Assembly: GCF_003252755.1 (NCBI RefSeq)
Contig: NZ_QEPT01000001.1
Location: 248,001-312,000 of the forward strand
Direction: 5' to 3'
Length of the DNA: 64,000 nucleotides
Source of the DNA: Haemophilus parainfluenzae
GTDB taxonomy: Bacteria > Pseudomonadota > Gammaproteobacteria > Enterobacterales > Pasteurellaceae
The first letter of the stretch is position 1. Each line of letters opens with the position of its first letter. Shown here in pieces: positions 1-7,596 of this stretch. A program made the position numbers and the translations under genes. The notes beneath the pieces are model-generated. The model made no database searches and had not been told where the DNA came from. It saw only the letters and a program-made list of their open reading frames with translations.

Positions 1-2
1 TA

Positions 3-314
3 AAAAACGAAAGCGACCACATTAAACAATCCATTGCCGATATTTTGCTAACGCCTGTTGGCTCGCGCATTCAGCGGCGTGAATATGGCAGCTTAATCCA
101 AATGTTAATAGACCGCCCAATTAGCCACACATTGTTATTACAACTAGCGGCTTGTGCCGTCACTGCAATTAATCGCTGGGAGCCACGCGTACAGATCACA
201 CAATTTAAACCTGAATTGGTTGAAGGTGGCATTGTGGCAAGTTATGTCGCACGCAGTCGTAAAGATAACCAAGAAATGCACAACGAAAAACTATTTTTAG
301 GACATAAACAATGA
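3..314 (+). CDS. W: Baseplate assembly protein W, partial at 5' end
   Basis: This is the C-terminal part of a P2 gpW-like, gp25-fold baseplate wedge protein. The frame is open to the window edge, so the true start is upstream; reading from position 3 gives KNESDHIKQSIADILLTPVGS. The conserved TPVGSRIQRREYGS and KWEPR-like RWEPR segments match the family. The stop overlaps the start of gene J (ATGA), showing translational coupling in the baseplate operon. It would act with J and I in building the wedge around the tail hub. Confidence 0.9.
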   Translation, partial: KNESDHIKQSIADILLTPVGSRIQRREYGSLIQMLIDRPISHTLLLQLAACAVTAINRWEPRVQITQFKPELVEGGIVASYVARSRKDNQEMHNEKLFLGHKQ

Positions 315-1225
315 GCGAATTAGTCGATTTATCAAAACTAGATGCACCGAAAGTGCTAGAAGATTTAGATTTTGAAAGTTTGCTCGCAGACAGAAAAGCG
401 GAATTTATCGCGCTTTTCCCACAAGATGAAAGGGAATTTTGGCAAGCACGATTAAGTTTAGAAAGTGAACCTATCACGAAATTATTACAAGAAGTGGTTT
501 ACTTACAGTTGATGGAAAGAAACCGCATCAATAACGCGGCAAAAGCCACAATGTTAGCCTATGCAAGCGGTTCAGATTTAGATGTGATTGCAGCCAATTA
601 CAATGTGAAAAGACAAGTCATTCAAGAGGCGAATAATAATGTTACGCCTCAAATCCCCGAAATTTTAGAAGATGACACCTCATTAAGATTGCGCACGCAA
701 TTAGCCTTTGAGGGGCTTTCTGTGGCAGGTCCTCGCTCTGCTTATATCTTCCACGCACTCTCTGCACACCCCGATGTTGCAGATGTGTCTGTGGCATCAC
801 CACAGCCAGCCAATGTCACCGTCACGATTTTAAGCCGTAATGGTCAAGGCGAGGCTGATGAAAGCCTTTTAAATGTAGTTAGAACAAAACTCAACGATGA
901 TGACATACGTCCTATTGGCGACCGCGTTATTGTCCAAAGTGCGGTGATCCAATCCTACGAAATCCGCGCCAAATTACATCTTTATCGTGGCCCTGAATAC
1001 GAGCCAATCAAAGCGGCTGCATTAAAAAAATTGACCGCTTACACCAAAGAAAAACACCGTTTAGGGCGAGACATTAGCCTATCGGGTATTTATGCCGCAT
1101 TACACTTGGAAGGTGTACAACGGGTAGAACTTATCTCGCCTACCGCCGACATTGTGCTACCAAGCTCAAAATCAGCCTACTGCACGGCAATTAATTTGGA
1201 GATCGTGACAAGTGATGATTACTAA
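311..1225 (+). CDS. J: Baseplate assembly protein J (P2 gpJ-like)
   Basis: A 304-residue protein of the phage baseplate J family, a wedge component of contractile tails. Length matches P2 gpJ (about 300 aa). Recognisable parts are an N-terminal region with QLMERNRINNAAKA, the central DTSLRLRTQLAFEGLSVAGP segment and the ADVSVASPQPANVTV region. The start overlaps the W stop by 4 bp and the end overlaps gene I, so W, J and I are read as one coupled unit. Order W-J-I is exactly that of P2. Confidence 0.93.
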   Translation: MSELVDLSKLDAPKVLEDLDFESLLADRKAEFIALFPQDEREFWQARLSLESEPITKLLQEVVYLQLMERNRINNAAKATMLAYASGSDLDVIAANYNVKRQVIQEANNNVTPQIPEILEDDTSLRLRTQLAFEGLSVAGPRSAYIFHALSAHPDVADVSVASPQPANVTVTILSRNGQGEADESLLNVVRTKLNDDDIRPIGDRVIVQSAVIQSYEIRAKLHLYRGPEYEPIKAAALKKLTAYTKEKHRLGRDISLSGIYAALHLEGVQRVELISPTADIVLPSSKSAYCTAINLEIVTSDDY

Positions 1226-1751
1226 TCATTTACTGCCGATAGGTTCAACTCCATTAGAAAAACGTGCGGCAGAAATTCTAAAAAGTGCGGTAGAAAATCC
1301 TATTGTTATTGCAGATTTAATCAACCCTGAACGCTGTCCTACTGATTTACTGCCTTATTTAGCTTGGGCGTTTTCAGTGGATAAATGGGACGAAAACTGG
1401 ACGGAAGAAGTTAAACGCATTGCGATTAAACAATCTTATTTTGTGCACAAACACAAAGGCACGATTGGCGCAGTAAAACGTGTAGTTGAGCCAATAGGCT
1501 ATCTCATTGAACTGAAAGAATGGTTTCAAACTAATCCGCAAGGCACGCCAGGAACATTTAGCTTAACCGTAGAAGTGTCTGAAAGTGGCTTGAATGAACA
1601 AACCTATAACGAACTCGTGCGACTTATTAACGATGTTAAACCCGTCTCAAGACATCTCAATCAGCTCGCTATCGCAATCTCACCAACAGGTGCTCTCAGA
1701 ACCTTTATTGGTCAACAATGTGGTGAAATCATCACTATATATCCACAATAG
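1215..1751 (+). CDS. I: Tail protein I (P2 gpI-like)
   Basis: A 178-residue baseplate wedge protein of the phage tail protein I family. The family signature is seen in LINPERCPTDLLPYLAWAFS followed by VDKWDENW, and in the HKHKGTIGAVKRV segment. The start could be GTG at 1212 or the adjacent ATG at 1215; the ATG was chosen. Either way it overlaps the end of J by about 11 to 14 bp. The tail-fibre gene H follows after 8 bp, as in P2. Confidence 0.92.
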   Translation: MITNHLLPIGSTPLEKRAAEILKSAVENPIVIADLINPERCPTDLLPYLAWAFSVDKWDENWTEEVKRIAIKQSYFVHKHKGTIGAVKRVVEPIGYLIELKEWFQTNPQGTPGTFSLTVEVSESGLNEQTYNELVRLINDVKPVSRHLNQLAIAISPTGALRTFIGQQCGEIITIYPQ

Positions 1752-1759
1752 GAATATTT

Positions 1760-3820
1760 ATGGCATCACAATATTTTGCAATCTTAACCGACTACGGAAC
1801 ACGTGCTATCGCTCACGCATTAAGCCAAGGGCAACCGTTACAACTCACCCAATTTGCTGTAGGCGATGGCAATGGGAAAGCGGTCACACCAACGGCGAGT
1901 GCAACAGCTCTCGTACATCAAACGCACATTGCGCCAGTCAGTGCCGTCTCTCTCGACCCTCGCAATAATAAACAAGTGATCGTTGAATTAACCATCCCTG
2001 AAAATGTCGGCGGTTTTTATATCCGAGAAATGGGCGTATTTGACTCACAAAATAAACTCATTGCCTACGCAAACTGCCCTGAAAGTTTTAAACCGACAGA
2101 AAGTAGCGGAAGTGGTAAAGTCCAAGTACTACGGATGATCTTAAAAGTAGAATCCTCTAGTGCAGTGACATTATCCATCGATAACAGTGTGATTTTTGTC
2201 ACCCGCCAACAAATGGCACCAAAAACCATTACTGCCACAACGCAAAATGGATTTGATGAAAGCGGGCACAGCCACGAAATTAATAAAGCAAGCACCACAC
2301 AACAAGGTATAACCCAACTCACCAACGACACAGGACTTGAAAGTGAATCTCTTGCGCTCACCGCAAAAGCTGGGAAAAAACTCGCGCAACTGATTGCGAC
2401 GGTGCAGCTTGCGTTAAATAACTATATCCCTCTTAACAAACGATCATCCGCAGTCAATAGCAACGACGAAAATAATGTAGCAACATCAAAAGCGGTCAAA
2501 ACTGCTTATGACAAAGGCGTGGAAGCCAAAAATGCTGCAGATAATGCTCAACGTACAGCAAATGACGGCGTATCAAAAGCGACCGCCGCACAAAAATCTG
2601 CTAATGATGCTAACAATGCTGCAGATAATGCTCAACGTACAGCAAATGACGGCGTATCAAAAGCGACCGCCGCACAAAAATCTGCTAATGATGCTAACAA
2701 TGCTGCAGATAATGCTCAACGTACAGCAAATGACGGCGTATCAAAAGCGACCGCCGCACAAAAATCTGCTAATGATGCTAACAATGCTGCAGATAATGCT
2801 CAACGTACAGCAAATGACGGCGTATCAAAAGCGACCGCCGCACAAAAATCTGCTAATGATGCTAACAATAATGCAAACGGTCGAGTGTCTAAAAATGGCG
2901 ACACAATAACCGGCAAACTAAGATTTAATTCGGAAAATGAAAACTCTTGGGCAGGATTTGAAATAGGTACTAAGCAAGGCAAATGGACATTTGAGGCAAA
3001 TCCAAATAGCCATGAGGCTGGCCAGCGGAGATTTAACGCATTTTACGATGGTGGCGGGAAAAGAATGTATCTAGCATTCCCGCACGTTGGCGACAATGGA
3101 GATACCGTTGCTTATCAATCATGGGTTGAAGGGTCTTATCTGCCTTTAACTGGTGGCAAAATTACAGGTAATTTAGAGATTGATAGAGGTAATGACTATG
3201 CTGGTGTTATCCTCCACAACAAATCCAAAATTGCCATAATTGAGTCGACTCCAGACTCCGAAAATCAATTTTTAAATCTGATTTATCGCACAAGAGACAA
3301 TCAAAATGTAAATGTGGTTAAAGTGCCTAAAAAAACAGGGACTCTAGCACTGCTTGAAGATATTAAAAATGTGCATCGTCGCGATTATAACCGCACAATC
3401 AATGGGACATCAAATTGGGATAACGGAAAAAGCAAAACTATTACGTTAACTGGCAGTGTTACCATTTACCCTGATGGGCGAATTGTCCAAATCCTACATT
3501 TAAAAAATTTCAGAATTATGTGGTTTGATGCCGAATCCCCGACGGTAGGTTATGCCAATGCAGGTTATCGCCATCCATTAATCAAAATCCCGCTATGGTC
3601 AGCGATGCCAAATAAAATTCTTTCCGCTATGCCACAGATGGTACGGACAACGCATCCAACTACCTCAACAACCTATGTGAGTGAAGCTGGCGAATGGATA
3701 AGTGCATGGGCGATCCGCGAACAAGGTAACGATAAAGGTAATGTGTATATCAACACGAGACGATTTACAGGGGATGCCGATGAAATCGTTGATTTATATG
3801 TTGTTATTGAGGGTTATTAA
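1760..3820 (+). CDS. H: Tail fibre protein H with tandem-repeat shaft
   Basis: A 686-residue tail fibre. Residues 1 to about 150 are the conserved P2 gpH-type collar domain (FAVGDGNGK, GGFYIREMGVFD, AYANCPESFKP), which attaches the fibre to the baseplate. Residues about 258 to 369 are four identical 28-residue repeats beginning NAADNAQRTANDGVSK, alanine-rich and probably a trimeric coiled-coil shaft. The remainder, with LTGGKITGNL, is a divergent receptor-binding tip. The next gene is the likely fibre-assembly chaperone. The identical DNA repeats make the shaft length prone to change by recombination. Confidence 0.93.
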   Translation: MASQYFAILTDYGTRAIAHALSQGQPLQLTQFAVGDGNGKAVTPTASATALVHQTHIAPVSAVSLDPRNNKQVIVELTIPENVGGFYIREMGVFDSQNKLIAYANCPESFKPTESSGSGKVQVLRMILKVESSSAVTLSIDNSVIFVTRQQMAPKTITATTQNGFDESGHSHEINKASTTQQGITQLTNDTGLESESLALTAKAGKKLAQLIATVQLALNNYIPLNKRSSAVNSNDENNVATSKAVKTAYDKGVEAKNAADNAQRTANDGVSKATAAQKSANDANNAADNAQRTANDGVSKATAAQKSANDANNAADNAQRTANDGVSKATAAQKSANDANNAADNAQRTANDGVSKATAAQKSANDANNNANGRVSKNGDTITGKLRFNSENENSWAGFEIGTKQGKWTFEANPNSHEAGQRRFNAFYDGGGKRMYLAFPHVGDNGDTVAYQSWVEGSYLPLTGGKITGNLEIDRGNDYAGVILHNKSKIAIIESTPDSENQFLNLIYRTRDNQNVNVVKVPKKTGTLALLEDIKNVHRRDYNRTINGTSNWDNGKSKTITLTGSVTIYPDGRIVQILHLKNFRIMWFDAESPTVGYANAGYRHPLIKIPLWSAMPNKILSAMPQMVRTTHPTTSTTYVSEAGEWISAWAIREQGNDKGNVYINTRRFTGDADEIVDLYVVIEGY
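2531..2866 (+). repeat. Four identical 84-bp tandem repeats in gene H
   Basis: Units begin at 2531, 2615, 2699 and 2783 (each starts AATGCTGCAGATAATGC) and are base-for-base identical by eye. Each is 28 codons, so gain or loss of a unit keeps the reading frame. This also leaves a second plus-strand frame open, which is not a gene. Confidence 0.97.
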
Positions 3821-3822
3821 AA

Positions 3823-4416
3823 ATGGCTTTTTATATTAATGTATTAGATAAATTAGGTAATTTTGAAATCATCGACGGCGACCTGGCAGCGGTTTATCCT
3901 CATTTGGATTTTACAAAATTAACCGCCTTGACCGACGAACAATATACACAGTTTTGTCACAAAAGTACGGGGAAAGTTAAATTTATCAACGGTCAATTTG
4001 TATCCGAAGATATCAAGGTGGATTTGACTTTACTTTTATCGACAAAGCGTGACAGCTTTATTGAGCAAATTGACAATCATGCGGCAAAAATCTACAGCAC
4101 ATGGACTCGATTCGAATCGGAATATCGTGAGCGTCAAGCAGCAGCGGAAGCCTACAAATCCACGAATTATCAAGGCGAGTGCAGTCGATATATCACCGAT
4201 TTTGCACAACGTGCGAGACTGGATAATAAGACCGCAACAAATCTGATTTTGACACAGGCAGCAGGGCTCGAAAAACTACAAATGGAGCTTGCCAACCAAC
4301 GTATGCGCAAGTATGAACTCCAAGCCCCTAATCTCACACTAGAGCAACTGCAATCAATCCATGATGACATTATCAAACAAATGGATAACTTGATGGAGGC
4401 ATACCAAAATGGCTAA
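3823..4416 (+). CDS. Probable tail fibre assembly protein
   Basis: A 197-residue protein two bases after the fibre stop, in the place of P2 gpG. The N-terminus (AFYINVLDKLGNFEIIDGDL, then LDFTKLTALTDEQY) has the short beta-rich head seen in phage fibre-assembly proteins, and the C-terminal half is helical and charged with coiled-coil potential (AAGLEKLQMELANQRMRKYEL). I do not recognise it as a clear gpG homologue; the role rests mainly on position. Its stop overlaps the start of the next gene. Confidence 0.65.
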   Translation: MAFYINVLDKLGNFEIIDGDLAAVYPHLDFTKLTALTDEQYTQFCHKSTGKVKFINGQFVSEDIKVDLTLLLSTKRDSFIEQIDNHAAKIYSTWTRFESEYRERQAAAEAYKSTNYQGECSRYITDFAQRARLDNKTATNLILTQAAGLEKLQMELANQRMRKYELQAPNLTLEQLQSIHDDIIKQMDNLMEAYQNG

Positions 4417-4894
4417 GGTTTATTTGGCAATGTATAAACACAAGCGAGACTGGCGCAAAGAGCCAGTTAAAGCAATCGCCGACCGCATTACTCGATTTTT
4501 TACCAAAGGCAAATATTCCCACTGTGAAATCGCCGTAGAACGCATTGAATTTACCAACGGGCATCATTATGAGCATGCAACAGTGTATAACTGTTACTCG
4601 TCATCTGTGCAAGATGGCGGGGTGCGTTGCAAACAAATTGATGTGTCCGATAGCACCAAATGGGATTTAATCCCACTCAACGAGGTCACCGAGCAACAAA
4701 TTGAAGCCTATTTTGACCGCACTTTAGGTTGTAAATACGACTGGTGGGGCGCACTAGGAATCGTACTTGGAATCAAACAAAAACGCTCAAAATATTTTTG
4801 TAGCGAATGGTGTTTTAATGCGATTCTCGGTGGCGAGAGCGGTTGGCGATTTAGCCCAAATCAATTAGGGGCAATGTTTAAACATGATGACTAA
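4409..4894 (+). CDS. Permuted papain-like (NlpC/P60-type) prophage protein
   Basis: A 161-residue protein with the layout of circularly permuted NlpC/P60 or YiiX-like papain-fold proteins: an early His motif (KGKYSHCEIAV, His in SHCE), a YDWWGALGIVLG segment and a late Cys motif (KYFCSEWCFNAI). In that fold the Cys and His form the catalytic pair, so hydrolase activity is plausible but unproven. It overlaps the assembly gene by 8 bp and lies between the fibre genes and FI. P2 carries its accessory gene Z/fun at this same place, so this may be cargo rather than a tail part. Confidence 0.6.
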   Translation: MAKVYLAMYKHKRDWRKEPVKAIADRITRFFTKGKYSHCEIAVERIEFTNGHHYEHATVYNCYSSSVQDGGVRCKQIDVSDSTKWDLIPLNEVTEQQIEAYFDRTLGCKYDWWGALGIVLGIKQKRSKYFCSEWCFNAILGGESGWRFSPNQLGAMFKHDD

Positions 4895-4898
4895 AGAC

Positions 4899-4925
4899 AA
4901 ACGGCGGGTAATTCTGCCGTTTTTA
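4899..4925 (+). terminator. Terminator after the fibre operon
   Basis: A hairpin with arms AAACGGC and GCCGTTT is followed by a short T-run. It separates the W to papain-like gene operon from the FI operon. Confidence 0.6.
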
Positions 4926-4951
4926 TCCCTCCGACTCTACCTAATCGCCCT

Positions 4952-5016
4952 TTGTTAGTTTAAATACCACAACGCCAAGCGCTACCCCTCTATTTCAAAT
5001 CCTTACAAAATACCCA
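4952..5016 (+). promoter_or_regulatory. Candidate Ogr-dependent late promoter for FI
   Basis: A dyad TTGT (4952-4955) and ACAA (4969-4972) resembles the TGT-N12-ACA site bound by P2 Ogr/Delta proteins, although the gap here is 13 bases. A -10-like TACAAA lies at 5004-5009, so the dyad centre would be at about -54. That agrees with the known -55 position for these activators. An Ogr-like gene lies at 13244. Inference from spacing and symmetry only. Confidence 0.4.
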
Positions 5017-5053
5017 CATCTTTTCAAACCATAGAAACCATAGGGCTAAAATT

Positions 5054-6238
5054 ATGTCTGATGAATATCTCCATGGGGTCAAGGTAACGGAAATTGCCGA
5101 AGCCTTGCGAACACTCACCACATCATCCACTGCCGTGATCGGTTTAGTGGCAACGGCAGCAGATGCAGACGCAACTGTTTTCCCACTCAATAAACCCACT
5201 CTTTTAACAGGTATCACCGCCGAAGTACAAGCGAAAGCCGGTAAACAAGGCACATTATCTCGTGCGCTAGATGGCATTGCGGACATCGTGAATTGTAAAG
5301 TGGTCGTCATTCGTGTGGAAGAAAGCGAAGATGAAAGCGCCATGAAAGCAAACGTCATCGGCACAGTGGACAGCGAAGGCAATTACACTGGCTTGAAAGC
5401 GTTCTTGGTATCTGCTGCCGTTTGTGGCGTGAAACCGCGTATTTTCTGCGTGCCGAAGTATGACAGCCAAGACGTAACCACTGAATTGTTAAGCGTAGCG
5501 AAAAAACTCAATGGCTTTGTGTATGCATCGTGCGGTTCGGCAAAAACCAAAGAAGAAGCGGTGACTTATAGACGTAATTTCTCACAGCGTGAATTAATGC
5601 TGATCTTTGGTGATTTCTTATCGTTCAACCCGAACACCAAAGCAACTGAAGTGGATTATGCAGTCGTCCGTGCAGCAGCAATGCGAGCGTATCAAGATAA
5701 AGAATACGGCTGGCACACTTGCATTTCTAACAAAGGTTTAACTGGCGTCACTGGCGTGACTAAACCACTTTCATTTGACATTAACGACAGTGCGACCGAT
5801 GTCAACTACTTAAACGAACAAGGCATCACTTGTTGTGTGAATCACAATGGCTTCAAGCTATGGGGATTACGCACCTGTTCAGCAGACAAGTTATTCATCT
5901 ACGAAAACTACACCCGCACCGCACAAGTGTTGAAAGACACTATCGCACAATCCTTTGATTGGGCAGTAGATAAAAACATCAGTGTGATGTTGGTGAAAGA
6001 AATCGTGGAAGCGATTAATGCGAAATGGCGTGAATATGTGGCGAAAGGTTACTTAGTCGGTGGTAAAGCATTTATCAATTCATCACTGAACACTGCCGCC
6101 ACATTAAAAGATGCAAAATTACTTGTGTCTTATGATTACTGCCCTGTTCCGCCATTAGAACAATTAGGCTTTAACCAATACATCAGCGATGAATACCTTG
6201 TGGAATTCGCCGCAGAGATTGCCAAAGTAGGAGCATAA
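5054..6238 (+). CDS. FI: Tail sheath protein FI
   Basis: A 394-residue contractile tail sheath of the P2 FI family, close to the P2 length of about 396. The N-terminus (YLHGVKVTEIAEALRTLTTS, then AVIGLVATAADA) and the C-terminal WAVDKNISVMLVKEIVEAIN and FINSSLNTAATLKDAKL segments match the family. It polymerises around the FII tube and contracts during injection. FII begins 3 bp after the stop. Confidence 0.95.
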   Translation: MSDEYLHGVKVTEIAEALRTLTTSSTAVIGLVATAADADATVFPLNKPTLLTGITAEVQAKAGKQGTLSRALDGIADIVNCKVVVIRVEESEDESAMKANVIGTVDSEGNYTGLKAFLVSAAVCGVKPRIFCVPKYDSQDVTTELLSVAKKLNGFVYASCGSAKTKEEAVTYRRNFSQRELMLIFGDFLSFNPNTKATEVDYAVVRAAAMRAYQDKEYGWHTCISNKGLTGVTGVTKPLSFDINDSATDVNYLNEQGITCCVNHNGFKLWGLRTCSADKLFIYENYTRTAQVLKDTIAQSFDWAVDKNISVMLVKEIVEAINAKWREYVAKGYLVGGKAFINSSLNTAATLKDAKLLVSYDYCPVPPLEQLGFNQYISDEYLVEFAAEIAKVGA

Positions 6239-6241
6239 CAA

Positions 6242-6748
6242 ATGGCTTTACCACGTAAATTAAAACTCATGAACTTCTTGGCTGACGGTAATTCTTACCG
6301 TGGCCAAGTCACCGAAATCACCCAACCTAAATTGGCAATGAAACTGGAAGAATACCGTGCAGGCGGCATGATTGGTCCAGTAAAAGTTAATTTAGGTGTG
6401 GAAGGCTTGGAAGCGCAATTCAAAATGGGCGGTTATATGACCGAACTCATTAAAGAATTTGGCGGCAAAATTGACGGTTCGGCATTACGTTTTGCGGGTG
6501 CATATCAACAAGACGACACAGAAGAAGTCACCGCTATTGAATTGATTATGCGTGGTCGTTTCAGTGAAATTGACAACGGCACAAGCAAATCAGGCGATGA
6601 CACCGAACAAAGCTACACCGTGCCATTAACCTATTACAAAATCATCGAAAACGGCAAAGATTTAGTCGAGATTGATTTACTCAACTCAATCTTTATTGTC
6701 GGCGGCACTGACCGCTTGGCAGAACACCGTTCAGCGATTGGCATCTAA
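6242..6748 (+). CDS. FII: Major tail tube protein FII
   Basis: A 168-residue tube protein of the P2 FII family (P2 FII is about 172 aa). Typical segments are LPRKLKLMNFLADGNSYRGQ at the N-terminus and the GGMIGPVKVNLGVEGLEAQF and MRGRFSEIDNGT regions. It forms the inner tube through which DNA passes. It follows FI directly and is followed by a terminator-like hairpin before E. Confidence 0.95.
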   Translation: MALPRKLKLMNFLADGNSYRGQVTEITQPKLAMKLEEYRAGGMIGPVKVNLGVEGLEAQFKMGGYMTELIKEFGGKIDGSALRFAGAYQQDDTEEVTAIELIMRGRFSEIDNGTSKSGDDTEQSYTVPLTYYKIIENGKDLVEIDLLNSIFIVGGTDRLAEHRSAIGI

Positions 6749-6756
6749 TCACCACC

Positions 6757-6780
6757 GAGCCCCGCAAGGGGCTTTTATTA
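6757..6780 (+). terminator. Terminator-like hairpin after FII
   Basis: The hairpin AGCCCC-GCAA-GGGGCT is followed by TTTATT. A second hairpin, CCACGCT-TAA-AGCGTGG at 6791-6807 with a T-run, follows. Together they probably reduce transcription into E, consistent with the much lower need for E than for tube subunits. Confidence 0.6.
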
Positions 6781-6827
6781 AATACTCCCCCCACGCTTAA
6801 AGCGTGGCATTTTTAAAGGTAGAAATC

Positions 6828-7121
6828 ATGAAAAACGAAAACAGCAAAGTGATCACATTAACCAATCCACTTGTGCGTGGCGAAAACAAAATCACAGAAA
6901 TCACCGTCAACAAACCCACCGTGCCGGCATTAAAAGGCTTGAAAATGTTTGACGTGTTGCAAATGGACGTGGACGCATTGCAAGTGTTGCTCACTCGCGT
7001 GACAAATCCTGTGTTGCACAAATCTGACTTCTCTACAATGGAAGTGGCAGACTTCACCGAGCTTGCGGCGGTGGCTGTCGGTTTTTTAGGGAAGAATTCG
7101 GAAGCGGAAGCGACCGAATAA
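6828..7121 (+). CDS. E: Tail assembly protein E
   Basis: A 97-residue P2 gpE-family chaperone, which with its frameshifted form E+E' is thought to help load the tape measure during tail assembly. The frame is open further upstream, but ATG 6828 follows a fair ribosome site (AAAGG) and gives the family-like start MKNENSKVITLTNP. Near its end, a T TTT TTA heptamer at 7082-7088 is in the zero frame, suited to a -1 slip into E'. The normal stop TAA shares its last A with the E' ATG. Confidence 0.88.
   Translation: MKNENSKVITLTNPLVRGENKITEITVNKPTVPALKGLKMFDVLQMDVDALQVLLTRVTNPVLHKSDFSTMEVADFTELAAVAVGFLGKNSEAEATE
7082..7088 (+). other. Programmed -1 frameshift site (E to E+E')
   Basis: The sequence GGT TTT TTA in the E frame contains the canonical slippery heptamer T TTT TTA. 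After a -1 slip the next codons from 7088 (AGG GAA GAA TTC) stay open for 11 codons and run into the E' frame at 7121. P2 uses T TTT TTG at the same place. The site and frame are visible; use in this organism is inferred. Confidence 0.8.
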
Positions 7122-7267
7122 TGATTGCCGCCACGGTAGAAGATGCCATGGCGGACATTGCATTAATTTTCCATTGGCAACCACAAGCCTTTGAGCAAAT
7201 GACATTTGCCGAATTAATGACATGGCGAGAAAAAGCAAGGGAACGAAATGAAACAGAAACTGATTGA
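7121..7267 (+). CDS. E': Tail protein E' (GpE family, frameshift extension)
   Basis: A 48-residue frame whose middle, ADIALIFHWQPQAFEQMTF followed by AELMTWREKA, matches the short GpE family of P2-like phages. It can be made as an E+E' fusion through the -1 slip at 7082-7088; an ATG at 7121 also exists. The fusion (gpT-like in lambda terms) is expected to bind the tape measure, yet no tape-measure gene follows here. Its end overlaps the next small gene. Confidence 0.85.
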   Translation: MIAATVEDAMADIALIFHWQPQAFEQMTFAELMTWREKARERNETETD

Positions 7268-7373
7268 TTATGTATTAAATATGCCACGGCATATTGTATG
7301 GCGTGGGCTGTTAATCTCACTTGTTGTTTTTTGGTTGCTTGTGATTTTCGGCATTGCATTTCTCTTTCGCTAA
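7248..7373 (+). CDS. Small membrane protein, 41 aa
   Basis: ATG 7248 overlaps the end of E' and encodes 41 residues. After a basic head (MKQKLIDYVLNMPRHIVWRG) there is one hydrophobic helix of about 19 residues (LLISLVVFWLLVIFGIAFL). I do not recognise a family. It fills the space where T would normally begin. A ribosome-site-like AAGGGAACG lies just upstream. It may be a real small phage gene or what remains beside the tape-measure deletion. Confidence 0.5.
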   Translation: MKQKLIDYVLNMPRHIVWRGLLISLVVFWLLVIFGIAFLFR

Positions 7374-7379
7374 TTCACC

Positions 7380-7422
7380 AAGTGCGGTCAGGAATCACGG
7401 GATTTTTTGACCGCACTTTTCT
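7380..7422 (+). terminator. Inverted uptake-sequence pair inside the tail operon
   Basis: AAGTGCGGTCA (7380-7390) and TGACCGCACTT (7409-7419) form an inverted pair followed by TTCTTT, the usual form of a Haemophilus uptake-signal terminator. It lies in the middle of the tail operon, exactly where the T gene is missing. Confidence 0.75.
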
Positions 7423-7434
7423 TTAGGATAAAAC

Positions 7435-7596
7435 ATGAAATCAATTATAATCTTCTTTTTCTATTTTTTATCAATTATTGCCGTCACAGGATACGCCACG
7501 TTTTTGATGTATCACAATATTGACGGGTGGGGATGGGTTATTTTTATTGATGTTTTATTGATGTTAATGACCGTCAAAGTTGAGGATAATAAATAA
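7435..7596 (+). CDS. Small membrane protein, 53 aa
   Basis: ATG 7435 has a good ribosome site (TTTAGGATAAAAC). The 53 residues hold two hydrophobic helices: IIIFFFYFLSIIAVTGYATF and WGWVIFIDVLLMLMTV. The stop overlaps the U start (TAATG), so it is coupled to U. Function unknown. Small two-helix proteins do occur next to tape-measure genes in phages, so this may be the gene that originally followed T. Confidence 0.6.
   Translation: MKSIIIFFFYFLSIIAVTGYATFLMYHNIDGWGWVIFIDVLLMLMTVKVEDNK

Noticed and set aside
2531-2866. Tandem repeats as a CRISPR array
   Set aside because: Units are contiguous with no spacers and encode the fibre shaft.
2508-2909. Second plus-strand open frame of 133 codons across the tail fibre repeats
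   Set aside because: It exists only because the 84-bp repeat has no stop in that frame; it has no start context and gene H is clear.
6791-6807. CCACGCT/AGCGTGG hairpin as an IS200/IS605 end
   Set aside because: No transposase or second end is near; it is better read as a terminator-like hairpin before gene E.
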